Below, one piece after another: positions 7,226 to 16,161 of a stretch of 64,000 nucleotides of DNA. Made by a program: the position numbers and the translations under genes. Numbering within the stretch: position 1 is the first letter of the stretch; every line of letters starts with the position of its first letter. Source of the stretch: Flavobacteriales bacterium (GTDB taxonomy: Bacteria > Bacteroidota > Bacteroidia > UBA10329); NCBI GenBank assembly GCA_021741075.1, contig JAIOYO010000007.1:1-64000 (forward strand). The letters run 5' to 3'. The notes below the pieces were generated by a model, which saw nothing but the letters and a program-made list of their open reading frames with translations, searched no databases and was not told the origin of the DNA.

Positions 7226-8961
7226 CAAAATCTGACCAATCTATACAGCGCGCGGCCGAAGTAATGCGCGATGATTTTGATGAATTCCACATTGAGTTCA
7301 AAGCAATGACGCGCAAGGCGGGCGATATTTTTGCTAGGCGCGATTGGGTGGAAGGACAGGAGCTTTCGGTAACGCGGCTGAACCTTTATTTGCCATATGT
7401 AGCGCGTACCGAGGAGCGTGTAAAGACTATCCTTAAGGCAAAGTTTGCTGATAGGGCCACCTGGCGCATTCTCAAACTAAAGTTTGCAGAATTGGTATCT
7501 GATAGGCGTGATGGTCCAATTGTGGAAACGTATTTCAACTCGGTTTTGCGCAAGCTGTTTATAAATGAAGGGCTAGATGAGGAGATTGAGTTTATCAATT
7601 TTGAGCGAAAAGTGCTGCAAACCAACCCCAAAGAGCCTATTTACCAACGGTTTTACCTTGGGAGCGACAATTTGGAGACTATTTGGTCGCGCATTCTACG
7701 TTCCTACGGATTTAGATTCAAGTTTAAAGATCTAGAAGGAGATGTGGAGCGGATTGCCAATGCTATCCGAACGCAAGTAGTCGAACGGTTTGGCCGATTG
7801 GAGGAAGTGGATCAGATGGATATGATTCGGTCGGTGTTTTATCGCAACAAGGGGGCGTATTTGGTAGGAAAGATTACCAAGGGGAACATTCAGATTCCGA
7901 TTGTATTGCCCCTGGTGCATTTTGAGGATGGTGTAATCATAGATGGAGTGCTTTTTTCCAAGAATGACATCTCCATTGTGTTCAGTTTTACCCGTAGTTA
8001 CTTTTTGGTAGATGCCGAGAGCCCGGTGGACCTTATCCATTTCTTGCGGCCACTGATGAAGCACAAGAACCTATCAGAACTTTACGCCAGCATTGGCTAT
8101 AACCGCCACTCCAAAACGGTTTTTCTTAAGGAATTGTACCGTCATCTCAACGTTTCTGATGATAAAATTGTGGCTGCGCCCGGCATTAAGGGAATGGTGA
8201 TGGTTGTATTTACACTCACCAACTTTAATGTGGTTTTTAAAGTAATTCGCGATCGGTTTGGGCCTACCAAAAACTTTGGCAGACAGCATGTAATTGACTG
8301 TTATCGACTAGTATTTATGCATGATAGGGTTGGACGCTTGGCTGATGCCATGGAGTACGAATATCTTGCATTTGAGAAGAATCGTATATCCGAGGAAACA
8401 CTACACGAACTGCTTGTAGAATGCTCAGAAACATGTTTTGTGGAAGGAGATAAGGTTATTGTTAAGCATTTATTTACCGAACGGAAACTAACCCCGTTAA
8501 ACCTTTATTTGGAAACAGTTGACGAAGAAAAGGGAAGGGAAGTGGTAATAGATTATGGCAATGCCGTGCGTGAATTAGCTGCTGCAAACATCTTTCCGGG
8601 CGATTTGCTACTAAAGAACTTTGGAGTTACGCGGCATGGGCGGGTTGTGTTTTACGACTATGACGAACTCTGCTTTCTCGATCAGATTAACTTCCGAACC
8701 ATACCGCCTCCACGCAATCCAGAGCAGATGTACTCTGGCGAGGCATGGTATTCGGCCGAAGAAAATGACGTTTTCCCAGAAGAATTTGCAGCTTTTATGG
8801 TGCCAAGAGGCCCATTAAAGGACGCATTTATGGAACATCATGCCGATTTATTCACCGCCAAATTCTGGAAAGGCATGCAGGAGCAGCATAAGCTAGGGCA
8901 GTTGGTAGATTTCTTCCCTTACAAGCGCGGTAAGGTAAAGTTGGGCTTCAGCATGCAATAA
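7222..8961 (+). CDS. aceK: isocitrate dehydrogenase kinase/phosphatase AceK
   Basis: AceK reversibly phosphorylates NADP-isocitrate dehydrogenase, directing carbon between the TCA cycle and the glyoxylate shunt. The 579-residue length is normal for the family. The nucleotide-binding segment VVFKVIRDRFGPTKNF lies near residue 337. Conserved C-terminal blocks include AAANIFPGDLLLKNFGVTRH, GRVVFYDYDELCF (catalytic/metal Asp near residues 479-481), NFRTIPPPR and AWYSAEENDVFPEEF. All are very close to the enterobacterial protein. The start is TTG, overlapping the stop of the upstream lipoprotein gene. The target gene icd lies just downstream in convergent orientation and retains the phosphorylatable Ser. 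aceA and aceB are not in this window. AceK is mainly known from Proteobacteria, so transfer is possible. Confidence 0.96.
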   Translation: MTKSDQSIQRAAEVMRDDFDEFHIEFKAMTRKAGDIFARRDWVEGQELSVTRLNLYLPYVARTEERVKTILKAKFADRATWRILKLKFAELVSDRRDGPIVETYFNSVLRKLFINEGLDEEIEFINFERKVLQTNPKEPIYQRFYLGSDNLETIWSRILRSYGFRFKFKDLEGDVERIANAIRTQVVERFGRLEEVDQMDMIRSVFYRNKGAYLVGKITKGNIQIPIVLPLVHFEDGVIIDGVLFSKNDISIVFSFTRSYFLVDAESPVDLIHFLRPLMKHKNLSELYASIGYNRHSKTVFLKELYRHLNVSDDKIVAAPGIKGMVMVVFTLTNFNVVFKVIRDRFGPTKNFGRQHVIDCYRLVFMHDRVGRLADAMEYEYLAFEKNRISEETLHELLVECSETCFVEGDKVIVKHLFTERKLTPLNLYLETVDEEKGREVVIDYGNAVRELAAANIFPGDLLLKNFGVTRHGRVVFYDYDELCFLDQINFRTIPPPRNPEQMYSGEAWYSAEENDVFPEEFAAFMVPRGPLKDAFMEHHADLFTAKFWKGMQEQHKLGQLVDFFPYKRGKVKLGFSMQ

Positions 8962-9319
8962 ATGCTTTAGAAGTAACACATTAGCTGTTTGCGAAATATG
9001 CTAATTCCATATAAAAATGTCTATTCAGTGGATACGCAACAAATGCATCCTATCCCATCCATCACTTACCATGTCATCCCCTGAATAAATGCTGGAGTAT
9101 TGCTCTAGGCGTCATTCACCCAATATACAAAAGCTGTTGTACAATGCTGTTCGGTGAATACGGAATAGCCAGAAACTGTAGAATAACGCCATTTGGTGCG
9201 TGCCGAATGGCTTTAAACTGTCGATTTGTGTTTGACACTATCATGCCAACTCATGGTGGGGGAGAAGCACAGTGGGCAGATGTCTAATAGTCTCATTCCT
9301 CAAAATAAATTCATTACAA
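8962..9319. other. 358-bp intergenic region between convergent aceK and icd
   Basis: No plausible gene is seen on either strand. The region has several short inverted motifs (TTCACC at ~9115 and GGTGAA at ~9154) and a 10-bp hairpin at 9188-9211, listed separately. It is unusually long for a convergent gap in this otherwise tightly packed window. It may be relic DNA or hold a small RNA, but nothing in the sequence decides this. Confidence 0.4.
9188..9211 (+). terminator. candidate hairpin downstream of aceK
   Basis: GCCATTTGGT and GCCGAATGGC can form ten consecutive pairs (two G-T) around a GCGT tetraloop. Only TTTAAA follows, so it is a weak terminator candidate. It lies ~225 bp after the aceK stop. 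Confidence 0.35.
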
Positions 9320-9357
9320 CAAAAAACTCCGCCATTGCACAAGGCAATGACGGAGTC
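9320..9357 (-). terminator. rho-independent terminator of icd
   Basis: On the minus strand the icd stop is followed by ACTCCGTCATTGC, a short loop and GCAATGGCGGAGT (a 13-bp stem with one mismatch). A run of T (9321-9326 as A on the plus strand) follows. This is a strong intrinsic terminator 25 nt after the icd stop. Confidence 0.85.
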
Positions 9358-9382
9358 CGTATCCCACAGCGTGGGCTTATAA

Positions 9383-10648
9383 TTACATATTAGCGATGAT
9401 TTCGTCTCCGAAACCAGAACAACTCAAAAGAGTAGCTCCTTCCATAAGGCGCTCAAAGTCATACGTTACACGTTTTTTAGCAATGCTACTCTCAATACCT
9501 TTATAGATAAGGTCAGAAGCCTCAATCCAGCCCAAGTGCTCAAGCATCATGCAACCAGAAAGGATTACTGAGCTCGGATTTACCTTATCTAGGCCAGCAT
9601 ACTTAGGTGCGGTACCGTGCGTAGCTTCAAAAATAGCATGACCAGTTACGTAGTTGATGTTTGCACCCGGTGCAATACCAATACCACCTACAGAAGCGGC
9701 CAAGGCATCGGACACGTAATCACCATTAAGGTTCATGGTAGCAATTACATCATACTCTTTTGGTCGCAATTGAATTTGTTGTAAGAACGCATCAGCAATA
9801 CTTTCTTTTACAATGATTTTGCCTGCAGCAATAGCAGCATTTTGTGCCTTATCGGCAGCATCGGCTCCTTGCTCAGAGACCAAACGATCGTACTGAGCCC
9901 ATGTGAATACCTTATCACCAAATTCTCTTTCGGCCAAAGCGTATCCCCACTTCTTAAAACCGCCTTCGGTAAACTTCATGATGTTTCCCTTGTGTACCAA
10001 GGTCAAACTCGGCTTTTTGTGCTTAATGCAGTACTCAAGAGATGCCCTTACCAAGCGCTCTGTGCCTTCGATGGAGATGGGTTTAATGCCAATTGAAGAC
10101 GTTTCTGGAAATCGAATCGACTTCACACCCATTTCTTCCTTCAAGAACTTGATAACCTTCTTGGCATTATCGGTTCCAGCTTCCCATTCAATGCCTGCGT
10201 AGATATCTTCTGTATTTTCCCTGAAGATTACCATGTCCACGTACTCCGGATGACGCATTGGCGATGGAACCCCTTCAAACCAACGCACCGGACGCACACA
10301 TGTATATAAATCAAGCTGTTGTCTCAGCGCCACATTCAGCGAACGAATCCCTCCACCCACAGGTGTTGTCAACGGTCCTTTAATAGCGATTAGATATTCT
10401 TTAATCACTTCCAACGTTTCGTTCGGAAGCCACTCTCCAGTTTGGTTGAACGCCTTCTCTCCGGCCAAAACTTCCTTCCAAACCAGTTGTCGTTTGCCGT
10501 TGTATGCCTTCTGGACAGCCGCTTGCAATACTTTGCTCGATGCTGCCCAAATATCTGGCCCAATTCCATCTCCTTCTATGAAGGGAATGATTGGGTCGTT
10601 AGGTACGTTTAGTACCCCGTTGTTTACTGTAATCTTATTTCCTGCCAT
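9383..10648 (-). CDS. icd: NADP-dependent isocitrate dehydrogenase
   Basis: This enzyme converts isocitrate to 2-oxoglutarate, CO2 and NADPH in the TCA cycle. It is a 421-residue homodimeric-type enzyme of the E. coli class, starting [16 protein letters not shown]. The substrate and phosphorylation loop [13 protein letters not shown] contains Ser103, equivalent to E. coli Ser113, the AceK target. Further conserved blocks are [34 protein letters not shown] (catalytic Lys), [19 protein letters not shown] (metal Asp) and [12 protein letters not shown] (nucleotide site). It is monocistronic, with a promoter-like pair at 10674-10703 and a terminator at 9320-9357. Its neighbour aceK, convergent, encodes its likely regulator. 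Confidence 0.97.
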   Translation of the reverse strand: MAGNKITVNNGVLNVPNDPIIPFIEGDGIGPDIWAASSKVLQAAVQKAYNGKRQLVWKEVLAGEKAFNQTGEWLPNETLEVIKEYLIAIKGPLTTPVGGGIRSLNVALRQQLDLYTCVRPVRWFEGVPSPMRHPEYVDMVIFRENTEDIYAGIEWEAGTDNAKKVIKFLKEEMGVKSIRFPETSSIGIKPISIEGTERLVRASLEYCIKHKKPSLTLVHKGNIMKFTEGGFKKWGYALAEREFGDKVFTWAQYDRLVSEQGADAADKAQNAAIAAGKIIVKESIADAFLQQIQLRPKEYDVIATMNLNGDYVSDALAASVGGIGIAPGANINYVTGHAIFEATHGTAPKYAGLDKVNPSSVILSGCMMLEHLGWIEASDLIYKGIESSIAKKRVTYDFERLMEGATLLSCSGFGDEIIANM

Positions 10649-10673
10649 GGTAAATTTTGTTTTTCAATGGGCG

Positions 10674-10703
10674 TAAATTTATACATATATGAATAAGGTC
10701 AAA
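10674..10703 (-). promoter_or_regulatory. candidate icd promoter
   Basis: On the minus strand, TTTG (10700-10703), an 18-nt gap and TAAATTTA (10674-10681) fit the Bacteroidota TTTG/TAnnTTTG pattern with one mismatch. The box ends 26 nt before the icd ATG. Confidence 0.45.
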
Positions 10704-10820
10704 GGCACGCAAGTCATGTGTAAAATTGGATAATGAAGAAGTGTAAGGAGGGCTACATTAGAAAATAGGTAGCAGAACGTTTTTCCTTTTTCCGTTTCCC
10801 CTTTCCCCTTATTCGTCCCC

Positions 10821-12608
10821 TTAATAATCCAAGTCGAGGTCGAAGGTCTTCCTCAAATTCTCAAGCTCGGGGTTTTGCTCCAGCAAACTTTGGTAAATTT
10901 CTTTGGGCGTGTAAGCCTTTTTTACCGTAATAATTTCCTCCACAGGTGTTTCAAGCTGAACGGAGAAGTTGTTTAGGTCCTTTCGAATGGCTTCAATCAA
11001 TAGGCCGCGGTTCTCTTGCAGTTGTTCTAATTGATGCTTGCCATCTAGCTTTAGCTCAATGGTATGTGCCGCTTTTAATATCGGTGGATGTTTGGTCAGC
11101 GAGCTCAAAATGCCAGGTTTCTCGCCAAATAGCAAGTTCACACGGGTATTCCAAATAGTTTGCATGTGTTCCTCGCTAAACGCGTCCTTTGGCAGACTGT
11201 CTAAATCAACCACTTCCTCCTCTATAGGAAGATGTGCTTCGCTAATCTTTACGCGGTTGCCTCTTACAAAGCGTCTTGCAGTCGGTAAAGGAATTACCGT
11301 GCCTGTAGTAGGTGATTGCGCTGGCGCAGGCGTAGGTTCTTGCGGAGATGAAACCGAGTCTGTTCTTCCTTCGGGCTGAGAAATAGCCACCGAAGCAGCT
11401 TCTTTTTGAGAAGATGTGCTAACCGCAGCCTCAGCATTGGGCGCAGGTGAAGGCTCAACTGGTTTTGGTTGAGATGCAACAGGTGCAGCTATGTCAGCTA
11501 GGGATTTTTTTTTTTGAGGCGCTGCAGGTGCAGTACCGTCTGGTGCTTTGTGCAGCGCACACATTTTCATAATCGAAAGTTCCACCGTTAGCCGCTGGTT
11601 CTTACTCGCCTTATACTGAACATCGCACTCGTTCATGTAGCGCAAACCTTTCAATAAATTGATGGCAGAACATTTCTGCGTCTGCTCCAAGTATTTCTGC
11701 TGAATTTTCTCCGATACCTCCAACAACTTAACGGTTGATGCATCCTTACACATCAGCAAATTGCGGAAGTGAGACGCCAAACCGTTGATGAACTCGTGTC
11801 CGTTAAAGCCAGAATCCAATACATCATTAAATAGAAGCATAGAGCCAGCCATGTCTCCTTCCAAAATCAGGTCGGTAGCCTTAAAGTAGTATGTGTAATC
11901 AAGTATGTTGAGGTTCTCAATCGCATCCTTGTAAGTAAGGTTGTTACCGCAAAAAGTAACAAGCCTATCAAAGATGGACAGAGCGTCTCGTAGCGCACCA
12001 TCAGCCTTTTCTGCCACCACGTGCAAGGCTTCTTCTTCTGCAGTCACACCTTCCTTTGAGGCAATATTCTGCAAATGCGAAACCATATCGCTTACCTGAA
12101 TCCTTCTAAAATCAAAAATCTGACAACGGGAAAGTATGGTTGGAATAATCTTGTGCTTCTCGGTTGTTGCAAGAATAAAGATGGCGTGCGCAGGGGGTTC
12201 TTCCAACGTTTTAAGAAACGCGTTGAATGCCGCTTGGCTCAACATGTGAACCTCATCAATAATATAGACCTTAAACTTTCCTTGTTGAGGAGAAAACCGA
12301 ACCTGGTCAATCAGGTTACGGATATCATCTACAGAGTTGTTTGATGCCGCATCCAGCTCAAAGATGTTGAACGCGAAATCTTCATTCGGATCTAGTTCTC
12401 CTTCAAATGTATCTTGATTGATAGCCTTGGCAAGAATTCGCGCACAGGTAGTTTTTCCAACACCTCTTGGTCCGCAGAACAAAAGGGCTTGCGCCAAATG
12501 GTTGTTCTTAATGGCCTTCTCTAGCGTAGACGTTATAGAGTGCTGACCCACAACGTCATCAAACGTTATGGGGCGGTACTTTCGTGCTGAAACGATGTAG
12601 TTATCCAT
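10821..12608 (-). CDS. dnaX: DNA polymerase III subunit gamma/tau
   Basis: DnaX is the ATPase of the clamp-loader complex, loading the beta clamp and linking the polymerase to the helicase. Length is 595 residues. The AAA+ core covers about residues 1-220, with Walker A CGPRGVGKTTCARILA near residue 45-60, Walker B VYIIDEVHML, sensor 1 FILATTEKHKI and SRCQIFDFRRI. The collar domain follows. A Pro/Ala/Ser-rich linker lies at about residues 375-440 (encoded near 11290-11490), then a C-terminal tau-like region. The usual zinc-binding Cys cluster between Walker A and DAASNNSVDDIR is absent; acidic residues take its place. A TTTTTTTTT stretch near 11507-11515 (in-frame Lys codons) could allow slippage, but none is demonstrated. 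Confidence 0.96.
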   Translation of the reverse strand: MDNYIVSARKYRPITFDDVVGQHSITSTLEKAIKNNHLAQALLFCGPRGVGKTTCARILAKAINQDTFEGELDPNEDFAFNIFELDAASNNSVDDIRNLIDQVRFSPQQGKFKVYIIDEVHMLSQAAFNAFLKTLEEPPAHAIFILATTEKHKIIPTILSRCQIFDFRRIQVSDMVSHLQNIASKEGVTAEEEALHVVAEKADGALRDALSIFDRLVTFCGNNLTYKDAIENLNILDYTYYFKATDLILEGDMAGSMLLFNDVLDSGFNGHEFINGLASHFRNLLMCKDASTVKLLEVSEKIQQKYLEQTQKCSAINLLKGLRYMNECDVQYKASKNQRLTVELSIMKMCALHKAPDGTAPAAPQKKKSLADIAAPVASQPKPVEPSPAPNAEAAVSTSSQKEAASVAISQPEGRTDSVSSPQEPTPAPAQSPTTGTVIPLPTARRFVRGNRVKISEAHLPIEEEVVDLDSLPKDAFSEEHMQTIWNTRVNLLFGEKPGILSSLTKHPPILKAAHTIELKLDGKHQLEQLQENRGLLIEAIRKDLNNFSVQLETPVEEIITVKKAYTPKEIYQSLLEQNPELENLRKTFDLDLDY

Positions 12609-12625
12609 ACTTTTTTAGCGGATTT

Positions 12626-12633
12626 CAAAGGTA
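12626..12633 (-). promoter_or_regulatory. candidate -7 box of dnaX
   Basis: The minus strand reads TACCTTTG, an exact TAnnTTTG match, ending 17 nt before the dnaX ATG. No well-spaced TTTG -33 box is evident. Confidence 0.45.
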
Positions 12634-12721
12634 GTATTTAGGAGTGCCGATGATAGAAAACTTATTCACAATCGTTGATATGATTCGCACTTTCTTAGCA
12701 CTAAGGTTATGTCTTAATGTA

Positions 12722-12755
12722 TTGCTTTCATAAACCAACACAAACATTAGATTTG
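12722..12755 (+). promoter_or_regulatory. candidate fadD promoter
   Basis: TAGATTTG at 12748-12755 is an exact TAnnTTTG match. A TTG lies 23 nt upstream (12722-12724). The start codon is 29 nt downstream, a plausible leader length. Confidence 0.45.
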
Positions 12756-12784
12756 CTTCTCTTATCATTTAAACACAAAGCATT

Positions 12785-14458
12785 ATGGCAGATTACGTTT
12801 GGTACCAGCATTATGGCGAAGGAGTTCCGAAGGAAATAAATCCGGATAGTTACCCATCTATAGTTGCAGCTTTTGAAGAAAGCTGCGACAAGTATGGCGA
12901 CAAGGTGGCGTTTGAGAACATGGGCGTGCCTATGACCTTCAACGAATTGAAGCAACGTTCGCACAATTTTGCGGCTTGGTTGCAGAATAATACCACGTTG
13001 GTTCCTGGAGATAAGATTGCCATTCAAATGCCAAACCTGCTGCAGTATCCAATCTGTATCTACGGTTCGCTCTTGGCAGGAATGGTGGTTGTGAATGTGA
13101 ATCCGCTCTACACCTCACGAGAGATGGAGCATCAGTTTAACGATTCGGGCGCGAAAGCAGTTGTAATTGTAGCTAACTTCTGTAACGAGTTGGAAGAATG
13201 TCTTTCTAAAACAGGGATTAAACACGTAATCGTTACACGCATTCCTGACTTGTTTCCGCAGCCAAAGCAATTCATCGTCAACTTGGTGCTGAATCACGTA
13301 AAGAAGATGGTTCCTAAGTTCAGTATTCCTAATACTATTGATTTTAGAGATGTGGTTAAGGACAGAGGTTTGAAGCCGAAGCCAGTTTCCATTAGTAATA
13401 CCGATACAGCCTTCCTTCAATACACAGGAGGAACCACAGGCGTATCGAAAGGCGCTGTTCTTACGCACCGAAACGTAATTGCAAACATGGAGCAAATGCG
13501 TGGGTTGATGGGAAATGTTATTGTAGAAGGAGAGGAAATTATCATTACGCCACTTCCAATGTATCACATCTTCTCGTTAACGGTAAACTGTTTGGCGTTC
13601 ATCTGCATGGGGGGCAAAAACATCCTCATTACCAATCCACGAGATATGCCTGCCTTCGTTAAGGAATTGCAGAAGCATCCGTGGACAGTAATGACTGGTG
13701 TAAACACTCTTTTCAATGGTTTATTGAACAATGAAGAATTCAAGAAGCTTGATTTCAGTTCTGTGAAATTGGTTATTGGGGGTGCCATGGCTATTCAGAG
13801 AGCTGTAGCTGAGAGATGGAGAGACGTAACAGGAAACCTTCTTGTTGAAGGCTACGGACTAACCGAAAGTTCTCCTGTTGCGTCTGCAAATCCTATTGAT
13901 GGACGTGCTCGGATTGGAACTATCGGTGTTCCAGTTCCATCAACCGAAATGAAATTGTGCGATGAGAATGGGAATGAAGTTCCTGTTGGCGAACGTGGTG
14001 AGATTAACATCAAAGGACCACAAGTAATGCAAGGCTATTACAATCGACCAGAGGAAACTGCTAATGTTCTTAAAGACGGATGGTTGCGTACGGGTGATGT
14101 GGCCGTAATGGCAGAAGATGGTTTCTTTACTATAGTTGATCGTATTAAAGACATGATTATTGTGTCAGGATTTAACGTTTATCCTAATGAAGTGGAAGAC
14201 GTAATTGCCATGCATCCGAAAGTGTTGGAGGTTGCTGCTATCGGAGTTCCAGACGAAAAATCGACAGAAGCAGTAAAAGTCTTTATCGTTAAGAAAGACC
14301 CAAGTCTTACAGAAAAGGAGATTCGAGATTTCTGTGAAGAGAATATGACTGGGTACAAAAAACCAAAGCACATTGCTTTCCGTGATGATTTACCAAAAAC
14401 ACCAGTAGGCAAGATTTTGAGAAGAGCTTTGAGAGAAGAGGAGACTGCGAAAGCCTAA
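12785..14458 (+). CDS. fadD: long-chain fatty acid-CoA ligase
   Basis: This enzyme activates fatty acids to acyl-CoA via an acyl-adenylate, feeding beta-oxidation or lipid synthesis. The 557-residue length is typical. AMP-binding motifs are clear: LQYTGGTTGVSKGAVLTHRN (P-loop), GYGLTESSPVASANP, GWLRTGDVA, DRIKDMIIVSGFNVYPNEVE and the C-terminal catalytic Lys in TPVGKILRRALRE. There is no signal peptide; it is cytoplasmic or peripheral at the membrane. It is monocistronic, with its own promoter-like box and a strong shared terminator. Similarity in the N-terminal half (EGVPKEINPDSYPSIV) fits FadD rather than acetyl-CoA synthetase. The exact chain-length preference cannot be read. Confidence 0.93.
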   Translation: MADYVWYQHYGEGVPKEINPDSYPSIVAAFEESCDKYGDKVAFENMGVPMTFNELKQRSHNFAAWLQNNTTLVPGDKIAIQMPNLLQYPICIYGSLLAGMVVVNVNPLYTSREMEHQFNDSGAKAVVIVANFCNELEECLSKTGIKHVIVTRIPDLFPQPKQFIVNLVLNHVKKMVPKFSIPNTIDFRDVVKDRGLKPKPVSISNTDTAFLQYTGGTTGVSKGAVLTHRNVIANMEQMRGLMGNVIVEGEEIIITPLPMYHIFSLTVNCLAFICMGGKNILITNPRDMPAFVKELQKHPWTVMTGVNTLFNGLLNNEEFKKLDFSSVKLVIGGAMAIQRAVAERWRDVTGNLLVEGYGLTESSPVASANPIDGRARIGTIGVPVPSTEMKLCDENGNEVPVGERGEINIKGPQVMQGYYNRPEETANVLKDGWLRTGDVAVMAEDGFFTIVDRIKDMIIVSGFNVYPNEVEDVIAMHPKVLEVAAIGVPDEKSTEAVKVFIVKKDPSLTEKEIRDFCEENMTGYKKPKHIAFRDDLPKTPVGKILRRALREEETAKA

Positions 14459-14482
14459 TCCCAAGCAAGTATGAGGAAAACG

Positions 14483-14520
14483 AAGAGGGGCGATTCTGAA
14501 TTCAGAATCGCCCCTCTTTA
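14483..14520. terminator. bidirectional terminator between fadD and the cold-shock-domain gene
   Basis: This is a perfect inverted repeat: AAGAGGGGCGATTCTGAA pairs completely with the following TTCAGAATCGCCCCTCTT. A-rich sequence lies on the left and T-rich on the right, serving fadD on the plus strand and the gene ending at 14537 on the minus strand. Confidence 0.85.
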
Positions 14521-14536
14521 TGTTTTAATTGATGAG

Positions 14537-14983
14537 TTATCTCACCACTTTTACTTTAGCTGCTTCTGGTCCTTTAAGGCCTGGTTGAACTTCAAAAGTG
14601 ACCTTGTTTCCCTCAGCAATTTCTTCTAAAACGTTATTTATGTGTACAAACATGCTGTCGCCATTGTCTGCGTCTTTGATAAATCCGTAACCTTTATCAT
14701 GGTTAAAGAATGAAACCGTTCCAGTTCTTATTGGGTCTTCATCTGATTCATCCTTCTGAGGAATTCCCAAAACAATATCCTCCGCTTTAATTTTCTTCTT
14801 GGCTGTTGGGTCTGGTGGAGTGTCAACAATCATTCCGTTCTCATCCACGTAGGCAATCATATCATCCCAGCTACTCTTGCCTTCTTCTTTTCTAGCGAGC
14901 TTAGCTTCTTCCTTCTCTTTACGCTTCTTTGCTTTTTTCTTTTCGCGTTCTTTTTTGCCGAATGTTTCTTGAGACCTACCCAT
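14537..14983 (-). CDS. cold-shock-domain RNA-binding protein with a basic N-terminal extension
   Basis: This 148-residue protein has a C-terminal cold-shock domain (about residues 82-148): TGTVSFFNHDKGYGFIKD contains RNP1 (KGYGFI), and DSMFVHINNV contains RNP2. Such domains bind single-stranded nucleic acid and act as RNA chaperones. The first ~35 residues are almost purely charged, with repeated Lys/Arg/Glu (KKEREKKKAKKRKEKEEAK). They probably form a helical, RNA-contacting arm. A linker follows (DDMIAYVDENGMIVDTPPDP). Classical CspA is only ~70 residues, so this is an extended form, common in Bacteroidota. A TAnnTTTG box lies 33 nt upstream. Confidence 0.9.
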   Translation of the reverse strand: MGRSQETFGKKEREKKKAKKRKEKEEAKLARKEEGKSSWDDMIAYVDENGMIVDTPPDPTAKKKIKAEDIVLGIPQKDESDEDPIRTGTVSFFNHDKGYGFIKDADNGDSMFVHINNVLEEIAEGNKVTFEVQPGLKGPEAAKVKVVR

Positions 14984-15016
14984 GTACTACTTGTAGTTAT
15001 TTTAATTGTTAGACCG

Positions 15017-15024
15017 CAAAGATA
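15017..15024 (-). promoter_or_regulatory. candidate -7 box of the cold-shock-domain gene
   Basis: The minus strand reads TATCTTTG, an exact TAnnTTTG match, 33 nt before the ATG at 14983. No clear -33 box at standard spacing. Confidence 0.42.
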
Positions 15025-15044
15025 ATAAACCAAATGTGGCTTTA

Positions 15045-16100
15045 TTATTTACCTGTTTTTTCGAAATCCTTAACAGAATCAAATTGGGGTTCAATAACCA
15101 TTTTTCCGCTGGTGTTAAGGAAGCCCCACTTTCCATCTTGAAGAACAGCAGCATAACCATTCTTGAAATCACGCACCTTTTCAAATTGTTGGTCAATTAC
15201 CATTTTTCCTTCTTTGTTAATGAAGCCAACCTTGTCTCCAGATTTGGCATAGGCTAGTCCATCCGAGAAATCTCCAAATGAATCTGCTGACGGAGCGCTT
15301 ATCTGATTCCCTTTTACGTCAATAAATGTCCAACAGCCAGATTTTACACGAGCAAGTCCATCAGAAAACTCCTTGGCTGCTTCGTATTTAGCATCGATTA
15401 CCCAAGCTCCATTTTTGTCGATAAACCCTACTTGACCAACTTCGGTTTTCGCCCAAGCTAGTCCATTGCTGAAATAACCAACACTTTTAAATTTAGCTTC
15501 AATTGCAATCCCACCTTTTGTGTCAGCAAATCCGAATAAATCACTCACGCGAACAGGTACCAAACCTTCTGAAAAAGATTTGGCGTCTGTTGCTCCAGAA
15601 ATCAGTATTTCCGTTCCAGACTTGTCAATTACCTACCATTTTCCACCTGTTTTTACTGTTGCAAATCCTCCATTGAAATCATTGGCATCTTCGTATTTGG
15701 CAGCGATTGCCAGTTTCCCGTCTGCACTCATAAAACCCCAAGTTTTTACAACCTGAACCGTGGCCATTCCATTTTCAAAACCTTTTGTGCCGAAACCAAA
15801 GATGTTTCTGAGTTTGAAGGATGCAACTTCCGAATTCAATTTATCGCCATTTGGTTTGATGAAATAGAATGTCTTGGCCTTCTTATCATAAATCGGAGCA
15901 AAACCGTCTGCCGAAAAAGCATGACAATCGGTGTATTCTGCTTTTAGGACAAATTCGCCTTTAGGATTGATTTAGCCCCAAGTTTCAGAATCAACTGGTT
16001 TTGCTTGCGCTAATGGAAATTGAGCAAATGATTGGCCTGAGATGAGTACGCAGGTAAGAACAGAGAATAGAGTTTTCCATGTAGATTGTTGTAGCGCCAA
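15045..16100 (-). pseudogene. secreted WG-repeat protein interrupted by two stop codons
   Basis: One minus-strand frame reads through a signal peptide (TLFSVLTCVLISGQSFAQ) and at least seven WG-type repeats: TWG-stop-INPKG, KTWGFMSADG, GGKW-stop-VIDKSG, DLFGFADTKG, GQVGFIDKNG, DKVGFINKEG and GKWGFLNTSG. It is broken by TAA at 15972-15974 and TAG at 15633-15635. Both stops fall at the same place in the repeat, right after the W/WG. No ATG begins the frame. A TTG at 16098-16100 would give a signal peptide. The intact pieces are an ORF at 15633-15839 and one at 15045-15563. WG repeats are often found in surface or effector proteins of unknown function. The reading frame is otherwise preserved, so decay is recent or the stops are read through. 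Confidence 0.75.
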
Positions 16101-16161
16101 AAATAGCTGAACCTGTGAAATTGAGCATTGAAAAAGAATACCTGTAAAGCCAAATTATCGG

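Noticed and set aside
11500..11520. Programmed frameshift site in dnaX (T-run, Lys codons on the coding strand)
   Set aside because: A slippery run exists, but no stop-proximal arrangement or stimulatory element could be confirmed, so a gamma product is not claimed.
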